From the NCBI GenBank assembly GCA_033675265.1, contig JAUJYZ010000229.1, forward strand, positions 116,001-180,000: a DNA stretch of 64,000 nt, in the 5' to 3' direction. Source of the DNA: Actinostola sp. cb2023. Its lineage: Eukaryota; Cnidaria; Anthozoa; Actiniaria; Actinostolidae. The first letter of the stretch is position 1; every line of letters begins with the position of its first letter. Both the position numbers and the translations under genes were made by a program. The notes beneath the pieces are model-generated. The model ran no database searches and was not told the origin of the DNA. It saw only the letters and a program-made list of their open reading frames with translations. Shown here piece after piece: positions 10,601-24,217 of this stretch.

Positions 10601-11800
10601 TTAAATCAAACCATTTTAATTGAGCGGTTAAGTCATTCTAACGGAATTCTCGTTTGCAAATCGTGCCATTTTCTATATGTCAGGCAAATTTAGGCAACAC
10701 TATATCGTTTTCAGCGTTGTTTCAGTGATGAACGTTTCGTGCCAATACGGCTCAGTGGCGTTTCTCAGTCGCAAGGGCCGTTAGCAGTTATCAATAGCTC
10801 TCGGCATTGTAGTCACGGAATCTACGGCTCACGAAGAATTTCGTAGGCCGAATAAAGTTTACGAATTGTATTAATTCAACATTACGCGTATACAGTAATT
10901 GTTCACTTTTGTTTCATTTCTAGTTTGTTTATTTGAACAATTGATTGGCTTGTACGAGGGTAACTTTTTTCAGTACCAAGTGCCGCGCTCTAGTTAGTAT
11001 TACTCTTTGCGAAAACGTGCATAAACTAATCCCAATTGAGTGGTTAATGAAATGGTGAAAGTTTTTGAAGTATGACATTTGCATGCGGAACCAGTGACCG
11101 GTTCGTTCATTCATGTACTGCACGAGTGAAAGTTCGTTCTCGAACCTGAAAGTTTTTCGGGCCGGAAAACGGTCAAAGTCGTACGTAAAGTTTGGAACTG
11201 AAACTTGTAAAAACTCAGGCAAATTCATAGGTTTTCATACCAATTTGATGCATTGCTACAATATTTTTGTTAGCTTTAATTTACGTGTGGCTTTTCGGGC
11301 CGGTCTTTCGCGAAGCGGAGCTCGGACAGTTCACAAAGTGTCTTTACAGCACTGATACTGCTGACTAACTGGACATGATTTCGTGATCAGTCCAGAGTGT
11401 CAACTGTCAAGTTTTCCAATAACAATGAGAAATGATACTATTAAATTGGAGCCTATATTATTCCCGATTATTCGTTTTACAATATCCACACGACCATGCT
11501 CGGGAACCGGGTTCCCACGGACGCCACACGACATTTTATATAATTTTGCTGTTAAGGGTTTTATTTTAGAGAGGTACTGATTCAAAGCAATGCATTGTAT
11601 ATTAGCCTGTTATGAGTTGCTTGGTATGTTTTTTAGTCACTTTCTTCCAGTTATTTAAGATTTTTTCAGCCCAGTACTGACACAGACTCTATACGTGCAT
11701 GCGTTCTTTTTTGCCGAATGTTGCAAAAAGAGAAAACGCCGGTCGACAGTACTAGTGATATATTTTCATTGAGTGTTACGATACAACGAGCCACTTATCA
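10600..11800. other. Intergenic, no gene recognised
   Basis: Only short ORFs of 60-100 codons without matching peptide signatures or splice context. No clear repeat family was identified by eye. Confidence 0.4.
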
Positions 11801-11849
11801 TTTATTCCGCAAACCTAGTGTATGACGGGAGAAATCATTAGTATAATAA

Positions 11850-11851
11850 TA

Positions 11852-11918
<67 letters not shown>

Positions 11919-11925
11919 TAATAAA

Positions 11926-12019
<94 letters not shown>

Positions 12020-12020
12020 T
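11850..12020. repeat. (AAT)n trinucleotide microsatellite
   Basis: About 165 bp of TAA/AAT repeats, interrupted near 11,915-11,930 by ATAATAAAAATAAT. The poly-Asn, poly-Ile and poly-Leu ORFs here are artefacts of the repeat. GAATGAAT tracts follow at about 12,072-12,098 and 12,345-12,385. Confidence 0.95.
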
Positions 12021-13369
12021 TAAAGAATAAGATGATTGACTGAATAAATAACGACAAAATTAGAATGAATCCAATGAATGAATGAATGAATGAATGCCGT
12101 GATGCATAATAAGTAGTGGCGAAAAAAAGAGAATGACTAATTTTTAAATGAATTTATGGATTGAGCCGGGGTCAGTCTCACCGATTAGCAAAGCACTTGT
12201 GCCGAGACTTTGAGACTCAAATAACGTTATTATTATATATAGCGGCTAAAAAGACGGAATAGTGAATGAATAAATCATAAACACAAAACGTTGCTCGCTG
12301 ATGCCGGTTAGGCATGTCACGTGACAGCACTTCACTTTGACATTTTGAATGAATGAATGAATTTTCTCTCGATGAATGAATGAGTAATTTATGCCGAATG
12401 AATGGAAACGTACACGTGGACGGAAGATCGACGGACATAGTGAATAATCAACAAGTAAATTAACAAAGTTATAAATGTCCTTTTTTAAGCGTTTATTACC
12501 CGCGGCAGTACTATTTCTTTTTATTATTTATATTATTCTTATTCTTATTCTTATGGTGGAAGATTAATAAAATAAAATAAAATAAATAAAAATAGATGGA
12601 TTTTTATACGGCAAATATGGGCGCGAAATAACCAGCGACTTTTTCTCTGATGACGTAGTTTGGTTGTATAGCTAGCTAATTGAATTAACGTTGTACAGTC
12701 AGTTATGGGAGTAGAACTTTGGGAACTGATGAAAGTTCTCATTTTTCAGTAACACTTAAAAATATGAACGTTTCTACCATACAGTAAACATGATACAGTA
12801 CACGGCACCTGAGTGCTAGCGATATGATATGTGTCTATCCCTGCAGTTGTTTTGTCCACTTCTATGCGCGCACTGACGACAAATCGCAGCCGCGGCCGGA
12901 GGAGTACACACGCTGAAAATGTGCTATTGGCTCCGGCAATAGTGCGCGTGCGCAATTTAGATGATCTTTATTTCAAGAGGGAAGCACATAAAAGTCGGAA
13001 TATACACTTATAAACTTGTGACCCTGTAGCATTACATGCAGTATGTAGGAAGTACATATCATAGTGAGCTAGTGGACACCATGAATACATGGTTGCACTG
13101 TATTATCATTAGCTACTATTGTTTAAATCGTCTTTAGGAAAACATTCAAATTTAAAGGTGCGGCACACACGGTGCAATATATTGCCCTCGGCATTGCCGG
13201 CATCATGTACTATTGCAGCGTACGTGTCCACCCCTGCAACATGCATGTTGCACGCGCAATGTTGCTGAAGTGGAATCGATTTCTACTTTTCATAGCGACA
13301 AATTGCGTCGTGTGAGCGCGCACTAGGCATTAGGCCACATAACATGTCACGCAGCAGTGTCAAAGTCAT

Positions 13370-14270
13370 AATATTTGACACAGGAGAAATGACATGAAAT
13401 TTAAAATCAAAGTGTTTTCTAAGAATTTGTATACAAAATGACATTGGTTGGCAATGGATGCCATCCAGCACATTTTTTCCATACGAATACAGCTAGTATT
13501 AATAAAATTTACAATTTTATTTTTCATGTCATTTCTGCTGTGTTTTAAAAACATTAATTTATGAACTGAAAGTTCGACGTTAAATTTACTAGTATTGAGC
13601 TGTTCTTTTCATTTCTGGAGTTCATTTGACACTGCCTGCGTTGCTTGATTTGAGAGGGTTGGGTCACGTGACCCGTTAGTGCATATGGCCTAGGAACAGG
13701 AGCTGCAACAAAATTCCCAGCACTGTTCGTTGCATATGGGACTTGCACTAAGAGGTCACGTGACCCGTTAGTGCATATGGCCTAGGAACAGGAGCTGCAA
13801 CAAAATTCCCAGCACTGTTCGTTGCATAAAGGACTTGCACTAAGAGGTCACGTGACCCCAGTCACCTTAAATAGAACAGCAGTGTGAAAATGAACTCCAG
13901 AAATGGAAAGAGCAGCTCATAATTAGTAAAAGGGCGAAGTTTCAGCTCATGATGTCCGACACATGAGAAATGACATTTTAAAACAAATCGCAAATTTGAT
14001 TACGATTCGTATGGGAAAATGTGGTGGATTGCAACTCAGTCTTGCCATCCAATGCATTTAATAAATCGTAGAAAACGTTCGATTTTATTTTTAATGTCAT
14101 TTCTCATGTGTCAGACATTATGCGCTAAAACTTCACCCTTTTAGTACTAATTTTGAGCTGCTCTAGCTTTTCATTTCTGGAGTTCATTTAATTTTGACAC
14201 TGCTGTTCGATTTAAGGAGGTTGGGTTCACGTGATGACCTCTTAGTGCAAGTCAGTGGCCTATTAAGACT
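13370..14270. mobile_element. Complex foldback with a tandem 90-bp duplication
   Basis: Flanks 13,375-13,560 and 13,950-14,115 share the theme of AGGAGAAATGACAT / ATGTCATTTCT arms around ATGCCATCCAGCAC-like cores. In the centre, AAGAGGTCACGTGACCCGTT..CTAGGAACAGGAGCTGCAAC occurs twice in tandem (about 13,659-13,748 and 13,749-13,850). E-box-like CACGTG occurs in each unit. It looks like nested or rearranged MITEs; no coding evidence. Confidence 0.55.
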
Positions 14271-14945
14271 GATATGGAATTGAAAACGAGAGGAAAAATC
14301 GTGGAAAATTCATTGCTCACTCATAACAGTAAAATCTTAGCTTGCGCCATTGGTGCTGATTGCTCAGGAATTAACTTAGACTTTTTAGAGTAAACTGATC
14401 TAAAAACTTTGGCTTATAAACAGTTGAATTTTGAAGGATCCGCTACTTCCGCCTGCATGTTGCCTCACGAAACTCTGATTCTGTATTGTCAGGAGCCCAT
14501 GGTATTGTACATTAATAGCTTTATACTGTATGGTGCTGAACTGATACAAACACTCTCTTTCTTTTCCAGATCCATCAGGTTCGAGGATTCAAGGCAAGGG
14601 GAATAGCATATGTGTGACCCGTACCGGTCGATGCTCTCCTCCGATAATCATAACATAATGCAACTAGGCAGGGCCGTATACAGCACAGGGGCAGGGGGGA
14701 CAGTTGCCCCCCCCCCCCCTCCCCCCTGGCAAGGCAAAATTATATTATGGCGCATGCATAGTATGCATGAGCTGCGACAAGTCCAGGGATGGATCCAGGA
14801 TTTTGCCAAGGGGTTCTACTGCCCGTATGTGGTGTAGTCATCGTCTGATTCGCCGGCCTTCGTCATCATCGTCCAAAGTGAAATGTATCAATCATTGTGC
14901 ATTTCCATGCTTCATCGTCATCACCGAAGAATCAAATAAAGATCT

Positions 14946-15099
14946 TAAGCCTCACTAGAGACATAACTGAGCACAAGCAACATACGCAGATTCAGTAATG
15001 TAATGCTCCGGTGCTTGTCTTTTGTCGCACATATTGCATAAATGGTGTCCTGAGTCTGCGTATGTTGCTTGTGCTTAGTCACTAGTGAGGACTAGGCTT
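14946..15099. mobile_element. Foldback MITE-like element
   Basis: Left arm CACTAG then GAGCACAAGCAACATACGCA; right arm TGCGTATGTTGCTTGTGCTT then CACTAGTG. The long hairpin has about 37-base arms and an unrelated loop. No ORF. Confidence 0.75.
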
Positions 15100-15444
15100 T
15101 ACAGTAGATAATTGTTTTGTGATCAATTTCACAGGTTTAAACAAAGAAGCCACACTTTTGCATAGTCCTTCATAAGCAAGCCTGGGAATCCCCTTTGGCG
15201 CGCTGCGTTGTCATGCTTTAAATACCAAGTGTTTCTTGGCTTCGATCCAAAACCTTCAAGAATGTAATCAATATAGCATTGTAATATGACAAACATTTAT
15301 GCTTAGATGAATGGCAAAGAAAGAGGAAGAGTTGATCTTTGCTAATTAATCTTTGTATCACTACATGAACATGTACATGAATATGCGATTAGATTAACAA
15401 AGATTGATTAAACAAATGTATTGTTGTACCCCTGTGCAGCGTCC

Positions 15445-15745
15445 TTTCATACCGGAACTTCGTGTTTAATGAATCGTGCAAACATTAACCGTGAAACAGT
15501 GCTAACTTTAATTAATACTAAATAGTGCAATGTCTTTTGTTTTCTATTGTTTCATTGGTGCATTTAGCACTAAATAGTTTGTACTGTTTCACGGTTTTGT
15601 GGTTTTCATAAACCCGTGAAATACACTTTAGCGTATTTAGCACTACTTCACTCTAATTCTTTTGTTTTCTATTGTGTTTATCTTACTATTACACTTTGTT
15701 TCACGGGTTAATGAAAACCACTCTAGTGTTTGCACTCTAACCTAA
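15445..15745. mobile_element. Imperfect nested palindromes
   Basis: GGTTTTCATAAACCCGTGAAA (about 15,601-15,621) pairs with TTTCACGGGTTAATGAAAACC (about 15,700-15,720). Related TGCAAACATTAACCGTGAAAC / GTTTCACGGTTTTGTGG arms lie further out. CTTTTGTTTTCTATTGT occurs twice. MITE-like. Confidence 0.5.
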
Positions 15746-16118
15746 AAGCCTATCAAATTTAATACTGGTAAGCACCAACCCCTCCCTCGCCACCAAACGT
15801 TTGAACGCTTTAAATATTATCGTGTATAAATAAAAGTTATTGTATTGTATTGTATTGTATTGATTACGCTCAAATGCAGATGCACAATTGCACTTCCGGT
15901 TGCTCCTTGGTGACGTTCTGATTCCGCCGGAAGTTGTGTTTCTCTGAATTCAAAGTAAATTACTTCAAAAAATAATAAATCCAAGTTACCATAGTAACAT
16001 GTCATGATTTCTATTCATAGATTTGAGTTATATGGTAGTGGGGAATAGGTTGTCATATATGTGATGTACATATTGAATAAATGTAGTTAATTATAGATCT
16101 ATCCATTCTATTTACCAA

Positions 16119-16401
16119 GGCATTCTTGTTCCCAGAGCCTCCAAAAGAAAAATCAGACCCTGGTCAGACACATACTGGATGTCCTACGATTTTGGGATAT
16201 TAGAACTATGCATCATCAATCTTATGAGCCAATCAAATTCAAGTTTGATGTGTGTCTCACCTAGTCTCCCTCGCAGCCGTGTTTAGTGTCGTTATGCAAT
16301 GCTCTTGTTGCGTGATGACACTATAAACACAGCTGCAAGGGAGACTATGTCTCACCAGGTCCTCTTATTTTTCTCAGAGGCCCTAGGAACAAGGATGCCT
16401 A
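16119..16401. mobile_element. Foldback transposon with nested inner hairpin
   Basis: Outer ends AGGCATTCTTGTTCC / GGAACAAGGATGCCT are inverted repeats. The inner arms TAGTCTCCCTCGCAGC..GTTTAGTGTCG and TGACACTATAAACACAGCTG..GGGAGACTA form a second hairpin. A relative of the inner hairpin lies at about 60,620-60,690. Confidence 0.7.
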
Positions 16402-16695
16402 TCAAAGCAACCAACAACACACCAGCAGATTCATTCTTACTCAGTTTCAATTTATTGAACTCAATTCTGCTATAAAGCTTACTACACACATGCATTCATG
16501 AGTATATTAAAAAACACACTATTATAAAGCTATTATACTGCACATAGTGGTCATAATTATAGTGATTAGTCTATCAACTACACTAAATGTATACAACCAA
16601 TGCCTACTCTGTACACTCTTATCTAAAGAATATTATCTTGAACTGGAAACTATTACAAGTTATGGTGGATGAACTTCAGAATTGGTTAATTTATT

Positions 16696-16724
16696 CTCTA
16701 ATAATAATAATAATAATAATACTA

Positions 16725-16759
<35 letters not shown>

Positions 16760-16762
16760 AAC
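16696..16762. repeat. Compound (AAT)n/(ATG)n microsatellite
   Basis: AATAATAAT followed by ACTAATG and about ten ATG units, then ATAACTTTATTTAACACAAC. The latter resembles the tail region of a retroposed repeat. Confidence 0.8.
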
Positions 16763-17515
16763 TTTATTTAACACAACACCCATTCGGCTGACGCTGGTCA
16801 CCAGTGGAGTTGTGCATACTAGCTAATACTAAAACAGAATACATATAACAACTACATTAGCTACAATAACTACTGTATATCATTACTTAATTAACATATA
16901 AAAACTATTCTGACAATCATATGGCTCTGTTGTTCAATAGTCATACTCGCTCGGCAAATCAGCAGCCAGCTGAGCAATTTTGTACTCTATATCCCATTAA
17001 GTAACTAAATCGGTCGCATTACAGTGCTCCTTTTATAATAGAGAATACTAATAAGTCTTTTTGGTTTCTTTTTTTACAAAGCCTTAGTACTATCTGAGAG
17101 AATACTATTTAAGCAGGTACAATTATTGCAAATACTCAAATAGTTCAAAATATTAATATTAATGTTTCATATAATCTTAGAATTCTGTTGTTTTATGCAT
17201 TACCTGCAAATATACTGCTACAAGTTACTACTGATTAACAAATTTCTAAACGTAACAATCAATTTACTTACTATAAAAGAAGGAAATTGTAATTGAGTGT
17301 GACTGCATGCATGTTCTATGCCAACCATAGTATTAGCACTAGTGGAATTTTCTTTGCATCATTTAGAAAAGCACTTTAATCGACAAATAGAGTGAGAAAT
17401 GCAATGTTGGAAATATAAATGTTTTCAATGTTTTGCTGTCTAACTTCTTCAATTTATTTCTAATAAATACGTACTGTACCAGCATAACTAAATTATAGAT
17501 CGAGTTATAAGTTTT

Positions 17516-17767
17516 AATACTCCAGTTTCGAGTTGTTTACCCACTGCTGTACTCCTTGACAAAAGACGCATTTGCTCAGGCTTTAAGCCTCAATCCAGAG
17601 AAATAACCTGTGCTATAAAAAATGGTTTCTATTGTTTAATGTCAACACTTTTTCGGTTTCTCGTCGGTATTTGTGCATAATGTACACTGAATTGAGGCTA
17701 AGCCTGAGCAAATGCGTCTTTTGTCAAGGAGTACAGCAGTGTCTAAACAACTCGAAATTGGAGTATT
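17516..17767. mobile_element. 252-bp MITE with about 75-bp TIRs
   Basis: Begins AATACTCCAGTTTCGAGTTG and ends as its inverted copy (CAACTCGAAATTGGAGTATT). The TIRs continue through ACTGCTGTACTCCTTGACAA and AAGACGCATTTGCTCAGGCT. A second family member, disrupted by another element, is at 20,840-21,362. Confidence 0.85.
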
Positions 17768-18188
17768 TACTGTGATTTTCAAGATAATTTTGGTGAAACG
17801 AAACCTGCTTGCAATCATGATAGGATTTGTCACCATTTTGCCTTGTCAGCTTCTTGTGCAAATTACAGGAACTTACATAATAAGGTATGTCATCCAGCCC
17901 CTTTTTGTATGATGCGGCCCACATCCAACTTGTTGCCATATTGAAAATGAAGTAAAGCATCCCCCAATTAAAACAGTCCCGCCATTCCATGCAAACCTCA
18001 ACTCAGAAATAGCAAATAGGCTGGAGTGCTTTTATTAAGTTGGCACGGCTGTATGCACACCCCATTCTGCAAGACTTATTGTAAGGGAAGAATAAATGAA
18101 CAGCTCTCAAAACAGAATTTTCCAATAAAATCTTGCTCTACGATAAGCATCGTTGCAATATTTTATTTTAGTAATAGTCAAGAGTACT

Positions 18189-18440
18189 TACAGTCATTCT
18201 CAAGATGAAAAGACTACAATACTACAATAAAGTCACGTGATTAATTGTGTTTTTAATTTCTGCGTGCGGACCTGCGAGTTTATTCTAGCGCCATTACATT
18301 TCAGTTCTGACAATGCCATGTACTTTTGCATATGAAATTGAAATTCCACGCGAAGAAATTGAATACTTAATGAATCACGTGACTTTATTGTAGTCTTGTA
18401 GTCTTTTCATCTGGAAAACGCTTTTGAGAATGACTGTATA
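18189..18440. mobile_element. Foldback MITE with about 55-bp arms
   Basis: TACAGTCATTCTCAAGATGA..AAAGACTACAA..AAAGTCACGTGATTAA on the left and the matching TAATGAATCACGTGACTTTA..GTCTTTTCATCTGG..GAGAATGACTGTAT on the right. The right arm has a small insertion. No ORF. Confidence 0.8.
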
Positions 18441-19269
18441 TGGATGTCAGAAAAAGAAAATAACCTTACAAAAAAAGTAGTATGTGTTAATAGGACCTGT
18501 GGACTTTGAACTGGAACAACAAGAATACCATATCGATTTTTCTCTCAATAAATATATAATAATTATTATATATACTCACACTTGTATAATTAATCCCCCA
18601 TGGTGCAAATAAGGTTCAAATAACAGTAAGAATTATATTGTCTGTCCAGCAAATTTGGTTAGAATGAATATATTTTATTGCAGTATGTTCTAAATGTTTG
18701 TGATATATAACACACACTCTGTTTTCTATTTTAGAATATTATCCATTACAATGTCATGTTGCTAATGTTAAATGTCAATGGAGTTTTAATAGTGAAATTA
18801 AATTTTAGACTTTTATATTGAAGGGTGTTGTTGCATTTGATTCCTTGTACTTATGGGTTGTATTTGATAACTTTACGACAATATTGCAAATTAGTTTACA
18901 GATGACTCAACTCCGAAATGGCTAATATATGGTAATTAATAGGCCCAGTTTACAGTCACATGCCAATATATCGCTTGAATAACGAATGAACTGAGCTGAA
19001 GATCCCATGGGAACGGCTCTGCTGACTGGCAAACAAACTTTGAGACGTTGATTGAGAAAGATCGACAATCAACTGGAGGTTGAAAAATAGCATTTCAAGC
19101 AGATTTCTTTACTGTCACTACTGATATCATGTAAGATTCTTCAAATAAATAAAGTCAGATTTTTTTGCCAGTCAGTACAACCACGTGATAGTAATCCTGC
19201 AAAGGGCCTATTGGGACTATTACATGTATAAATAATGGTAATGAAACTGAGTGTAGTGCAATTTGTAGA

Positions 19270-19432
19270 GGTAATCATATGGTTTCAAGTTCAATTTGGA
19301 AATAATTTGCACAAGTGTGTTTTTCAAAAAGTATCAAAATTGCACGAGCCCATAGGGTGAGTGCAATTTGAGCTCTTTGAAAAACACACGAGTGCAAATT
19401 ATTCCAAATTGAACGAGAAATCGTATGATTAC
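19270..19432. mobile_element. Foldback MITE-like palindrome
   Basis: GGTAATCATATGGTTTCAAG at the left pairs with the right end CGTATGATTACC. The inner arms GGAAATAATTTGCAC..GTGTGTTTTTCAAA and TTTGAAAAACACAC..GTGCAAATTATTCC are complementary. TTTGCACTGCAGTGCAA follows twice at about 19,463-19,508. Confidence 0.75.
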
Positions 19433-19642
19433 CAATTAATAATATTCATGAAAAAAAAAGTAATTTGCACTGCAGTGCAATTAAAGGTAATTTGCACTGC
19501 AGTGCAAATCACTTTTCAACTGCACTGCTCTAAGCCAATCAGAATCAAGTATTTTTTTCATGTATATTATTGATTTAATCGCACCATTTTTCGCCGATCA
19601 GATTGCAGGATTTACTAGTGATTTCAAACTGTTCATTTTTCA

Positions 19643-19720
19643 GACCATCTCTCAGCCGCGGACATTATCAGCCGATATACCAGCCGCCAGAAGGGGTTTA
19701 TTTGCTAAATATACTATGAG
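19643..19720. repeat. Dispersed-repeat fragment shared with 51.5 and 52.1-53.1 kb
   Basis: CAGACCATCTCTCAGCCGCG, GGACATTATCAGCCGATATA and CCAGAAGGGGTTTATTT recur at about 51,465-51,520 and, split by a hAT-like insertion, at 52,130-52,157 plus 53,015-53,060. Confidence 0.7.
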
Positions 19721-19883
19721 TAGAGAAAGTTGGAGATTTTCAACAATGGCAGACTGGTTTTGCCAAACTAAAAATTAGAGCAAATGTTATATTTCAAATA
19801 CTCACTTAAAGAAAACAATGGAAATAAAGTCTACTACTGTCTATTAGTCTACTAACTATTTCACAGGTTTATTGCAATCACTC

Positions 19884-20333
<450 letters not shown>

Positions 20334-20839
20334 GACTATGTGCAATAATTTACAGAACAAAGACAATTTTAGGGTTGAATTGTTTATTTTCTTATATTTA
20401 TTGTAGATGCATTTCTCTTCTTTAATCTCTACTTCTAGTATTTTCACAAAGCATTTAAATTAAACAATAAAAGATGACATATTTACTATCTAACAACATC
20501 AGCCATTACTCTAAGTAGCAAGACTGTTTGGCATACTATATATTGTACACTTAACACACAGTAGTAATTACCTGGACATGGTTTAATGGTCAATTCATTA
20601 AAGTTTATCTAAGAATTTTGTAAACTTGAGATATATTGTGCATAGTATTTCTACGTTTAATATTATCCTACGTTTAATAGTGTCTTAGCTTTAACCTTTC
20701 TGTCATTCATCAGATCTACTGAGATTGAAACAATTTCATTAAGCTTTTGCATAAAGGCTGATGTAATAAACAGTAATAGTGTTCATCAACAGAATTAGTT
20801 TCAATAGCAAATCTACTCCTTTTTACAGTAGAATAAATA

Positions 20840-21221
20840 AATACTCCAGTTTTGAGTTGTTTACACACAGCTGTACTCCTTCACAAAAGACATGTATTTG
20901 CTCAGCCTTAGCCTCGATCCAGAGAATAAGCTGTGGATTTAAAAAAGGTTTCTATTGTCCAATGTCAACTTTTTTTGCATTTTCGTTGCAATTTCTGAAT
21001 ACCATATTTCCTCGATTAAGCGCCCACCCTCGATTAAGCGCCCCCCTCTCCTCCCCCAAGAAATATGACCACATACAGTAAGAGATTACAGAATATGGAA
21101 TACTTCATACAACTTGCGTTTTATTACAAAGTTACGGCATGTTCCTACTGTATATGTAGTACCATATTGAAGTTATGTTTCCGAGTTCAAATCACGTTTT
21201 TATATTAAGCGTGCCCACTCC

Positions 21222-21256
<35 letters not shown>

Positions 21257-21362
21257 ATCCCCGATTAAGTGCCCTCCCTCGTTTAAGCGCCCCCCTTTGT
21301 TAAGGCTAAGCAAATGCGTCTTTTGTCAAGGAGTACAGCAGTAAACTCAAAATTGGAGTATT
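20840..21362. mobile_element. MITE (family of 17.5 kb) interrupted by a CGATTAAGCGCC repeat
   Basis: Outer ends AATACTCCAGTTTTGAGTTG and TTGGAGTATT belong to the 17,516 family. Between about 21,003 and 21,299 lies an insert bounded by inverted/direct ATTTCCTCGATTAAGCGCCC motifs, with CGATTAAG and CGTTTAAGCGCCCC near the right end. It includes a run of about 32 Cs (about 21,225-21,256). Confidence 0.75.
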
Positions 21363-22149
21363 CACCATTGAAACAAAACAATGAATTATACATGGATGTC
21401 AACATCAATCATTAACAAATGTGTAGAGTACATTTGTAGATTATTGTAAAAAACAAATGGTTATACATTATGTTCTGAACTAGAGTTATGATAATAGCTT
21501 CAAAGTGTATGGACTTGAGACTGCTAGACAAATCTCCCGGGCAGTTACGATGCACACCTGGCATCAAGTTTCGTGCAACCCATCCCTGATTTGTTGCTAT
21601 CGGCAAGATGACACATTTAGTATTCTTTCTTCCACTGAGGGACTCAGTAAAAGTTTTAAATGGAATTTAAGCATTATGTAAAATTTGAGTCTACTATTTC
21701 CCTGGCAAGATCTTAGAATTGGAACTTATTAAATGGAGTGGGGAGTTCTTCCTATATTCAGCTGGTAGGGCTGACCGTCGTATTTTTTAGGATTTGAAAT
21801 CGGTGTTCCTGCATTTTTTAGGTGTTGGTCAAGTGAAATCCGGTATGAAACTTGGAACAAGTACATTGGTGTAGAATTACGTCTTGAATAGCTGTATCCC
21901 CGGGAGCGATCTGATAGTATTCTTAGGGTGATTTTTAGACTGCGAGGTATTTTTTTAGGGTGGGAAATGTTTTGATGTTTTTCGACGGTCACCCCTGCCA
22001 TTTTTACCTTAAAGAACCCCCCGGGAATGAACTCCTTGCTACTAACACTCTCTACAATACAATGCAATTGATTAGAGGCTCCCCATGAGGGTATTCGGCT
22101 GTAATAGACCAAATAAGTCGCTGCCAATATTTAAATCACAATTGTTTTT

Positions 22150-22215
22150 GCCTGACTAGCCTCGTGTCCATGCTGCAAAAAAGAGATTTCACATGGACAC
22201 GAGGTTAGTCAGTCC
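22150..22215. repeat. Short perfect hairpin
   Basis: GACTAGCCTCGTGTCCATG and CATGGACACGAGGTTAGTC are separated by about 24 bases. Probably a small foldback element. The upstream 21,729-22,127 ORF has no recognisable domain. Confidence 0.6.
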
Positions 22216-23042
22216 AAAACAATGACTATTTAAATTTGGAAGCCATTTTTGCATTCGGTCTATACAGACATTAAACAAATTCTGTACCACCATCAAAGTG
22301 CATTGCAATATTTAAAATTTTAAAGGATTTCTTGATCAAGTACTGTACAGTGTATTGTCCATGTAACTGTTTAGTTGAAATACTTATCTTCCATCACTGT
22401 GCAAAGCAGCTCAGACACACGAATATAGGTTTATCTAACTTTCAGCAGACGTAACTGACTTGGTGTCCTGAATAAAACAAGAGGAAAAGACTAAATATAT
22501 TGCCCTATATCACTATGACATCACATCAAAACAATCTATTGTTTAAACGCTAAGGATCATGGTCGCGAGAGGACAAAACAGCAACAACACAAAGGATTTC
22601 CCAAATAAATGTATTTTACAGACCGTCTGAAAGCGATAAAAGTCACCAAACACAGTAAATATTGTGGGAAAAGCATCGATGAACATAATATCTGGAAACG
22701 CCAATCTGAAATCAAGCGAACCTCAGCAGAGCAGATTTAGTTCAAATTTCTATTGTTCTTCACGATTCTGTCCCCCTCATAAACAAGCCGTCACGTCATA
22801 ATGGTATAGGCCAATTGACAAAGTGGTATTAAAAAAATCATCATTGACATTAGTAGACCTGTGGAAACTAGTGGGTACACTAGTCAGGGCCTCTGATATG
22901 GTGCAGGGGGGGGGGGGGGGGGAAAGGGAAATTGTGTGGGAAAAAAGGGAAATTATGTGATTTTTCCCATGGTTAATTTAACCTTTTTTCCTGGGTTTTA
23001 GAGGAGGTAAATCACTTAAATGCTGTCCAATACAATTAGAAT

Positions 23043-23945
23043 CACAGGAAACCCAGGCTGTGTATCTGTCTGGGTCTTTACGTAAATTATAGTAAAATAC
23101 AGTAAATGAATGATAGCTTCTAAATAAAGTGTATTTCACATATACATACCGTGTTGTCTTCATTTTGCCTCGTTTCGGACGATTTTGACGTGTTTTGACT
23201 CCTCTAACTTTTCCCTCCATATATAATGAGAAGGACGGAAACATCGAGTCTCAAATCACTACAGGTCACGATCGATCCTCCTCGATTTCTCTCCTAAAAA
23301 TGTATTCCCCATCAATTCAAACAACCTCAGGTGAAAGAATGATAAATATGGATTCCTCGAAAGTGAGTCACGACAAGAAAAAGCATCAGATTCATTCTGG
23401 AATCCTTTGAAGAATCCATAACATACAGCGATTTTCATCCGGAGTTCCCGTTTGCTGTCCACGGAAGTAAACGTTACACCACACGAAATCCCAGCGGGCT
23501 TTGGCGCTCGGACCTGATTGGACAAAAATTTCACTCGTGGGGACTATCGAGAGTAAGAAATGGATAGACAAATTATACACATCTAGGGGTGGGTACAATA
23601 TGAACAACCAATCCGAAATCGACAACAACATGACGACCCGTGCATGGAAAACCCCGCAAAATTCCAGCGTTTATAGCGAGATTCAAAACGTTACCTTATC
23701 GCATTTATAATGATAATTATTCGATATTGTCAAATACAAAATGCTGTCTACGCTGAAGCGGAAAGATGAAGAATGCCATGGAATTGTTCCGAAGAAGAAG
23801 AGTAAAGGCGAAAAAGTTTTACTTCCTTTTTATGTATCTTTGAAAGCCTGGTAAGTTTGAAGTTACAACCGTTCGATTCAATAATATTTTACATCGATAG
23901 TTTGTTCGATAAATGACTTCTTTTATTTCAGGGTTTTGCGTAATT
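23043..23945 (+). repeat. Left arm of large inverted repeat
   Basis: 903 bp that pair with 24,490-25,368. The arms differ by scattered substitutions and a 20-odd-bp insertion near 23,711-23,741 (AATTATTCGATATTGTC present only here). The difference argues against an artefactual mirror of one read. It carries exon 1 of the small gene in plus orientation (ATG at about 23,742) with donor GTAAGT, but the frame after its acceptor stops quickly (NWMQLRDNP then stop). Confidence 0.85.
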
Positions 23946-24217
23946 GGATGCAACTCAGGGACAATCCCTGAACGTTTGTTACGACGTGCCAATCGCACTC
24001 TGAAGCTACCGCCATAATGCCTGTTGAAAACTGTTGCCATTCTTGGTCTATTGCTGGCTTTCAATCAGCTGTTAAAACTCCTTGAATCTCATTATTTGCT
24101 TCAAATGACGGGCAAACACTGCCCTCCATGTGCTATCAAGCAGAGAGTATTCTATTGAAAAGGTGCAATTCAGCTGATGAAAATTCCTCACGAGACCGGA
24201 AATAACGTCTAATGAAA

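Noticed and set aside
11815..12057. Poly-Asn, poly-Ile and poly-Leu ORFs
   Set aside because: Pure AAT microsatellite.
21729..22127. 132-codon minus-strand ORF
   Set aside because: No recognisable domain, no splice context, and a composition like surrounding repeat DNA with several AAAAAATAC motifs. Kept only as unassigned sequence.
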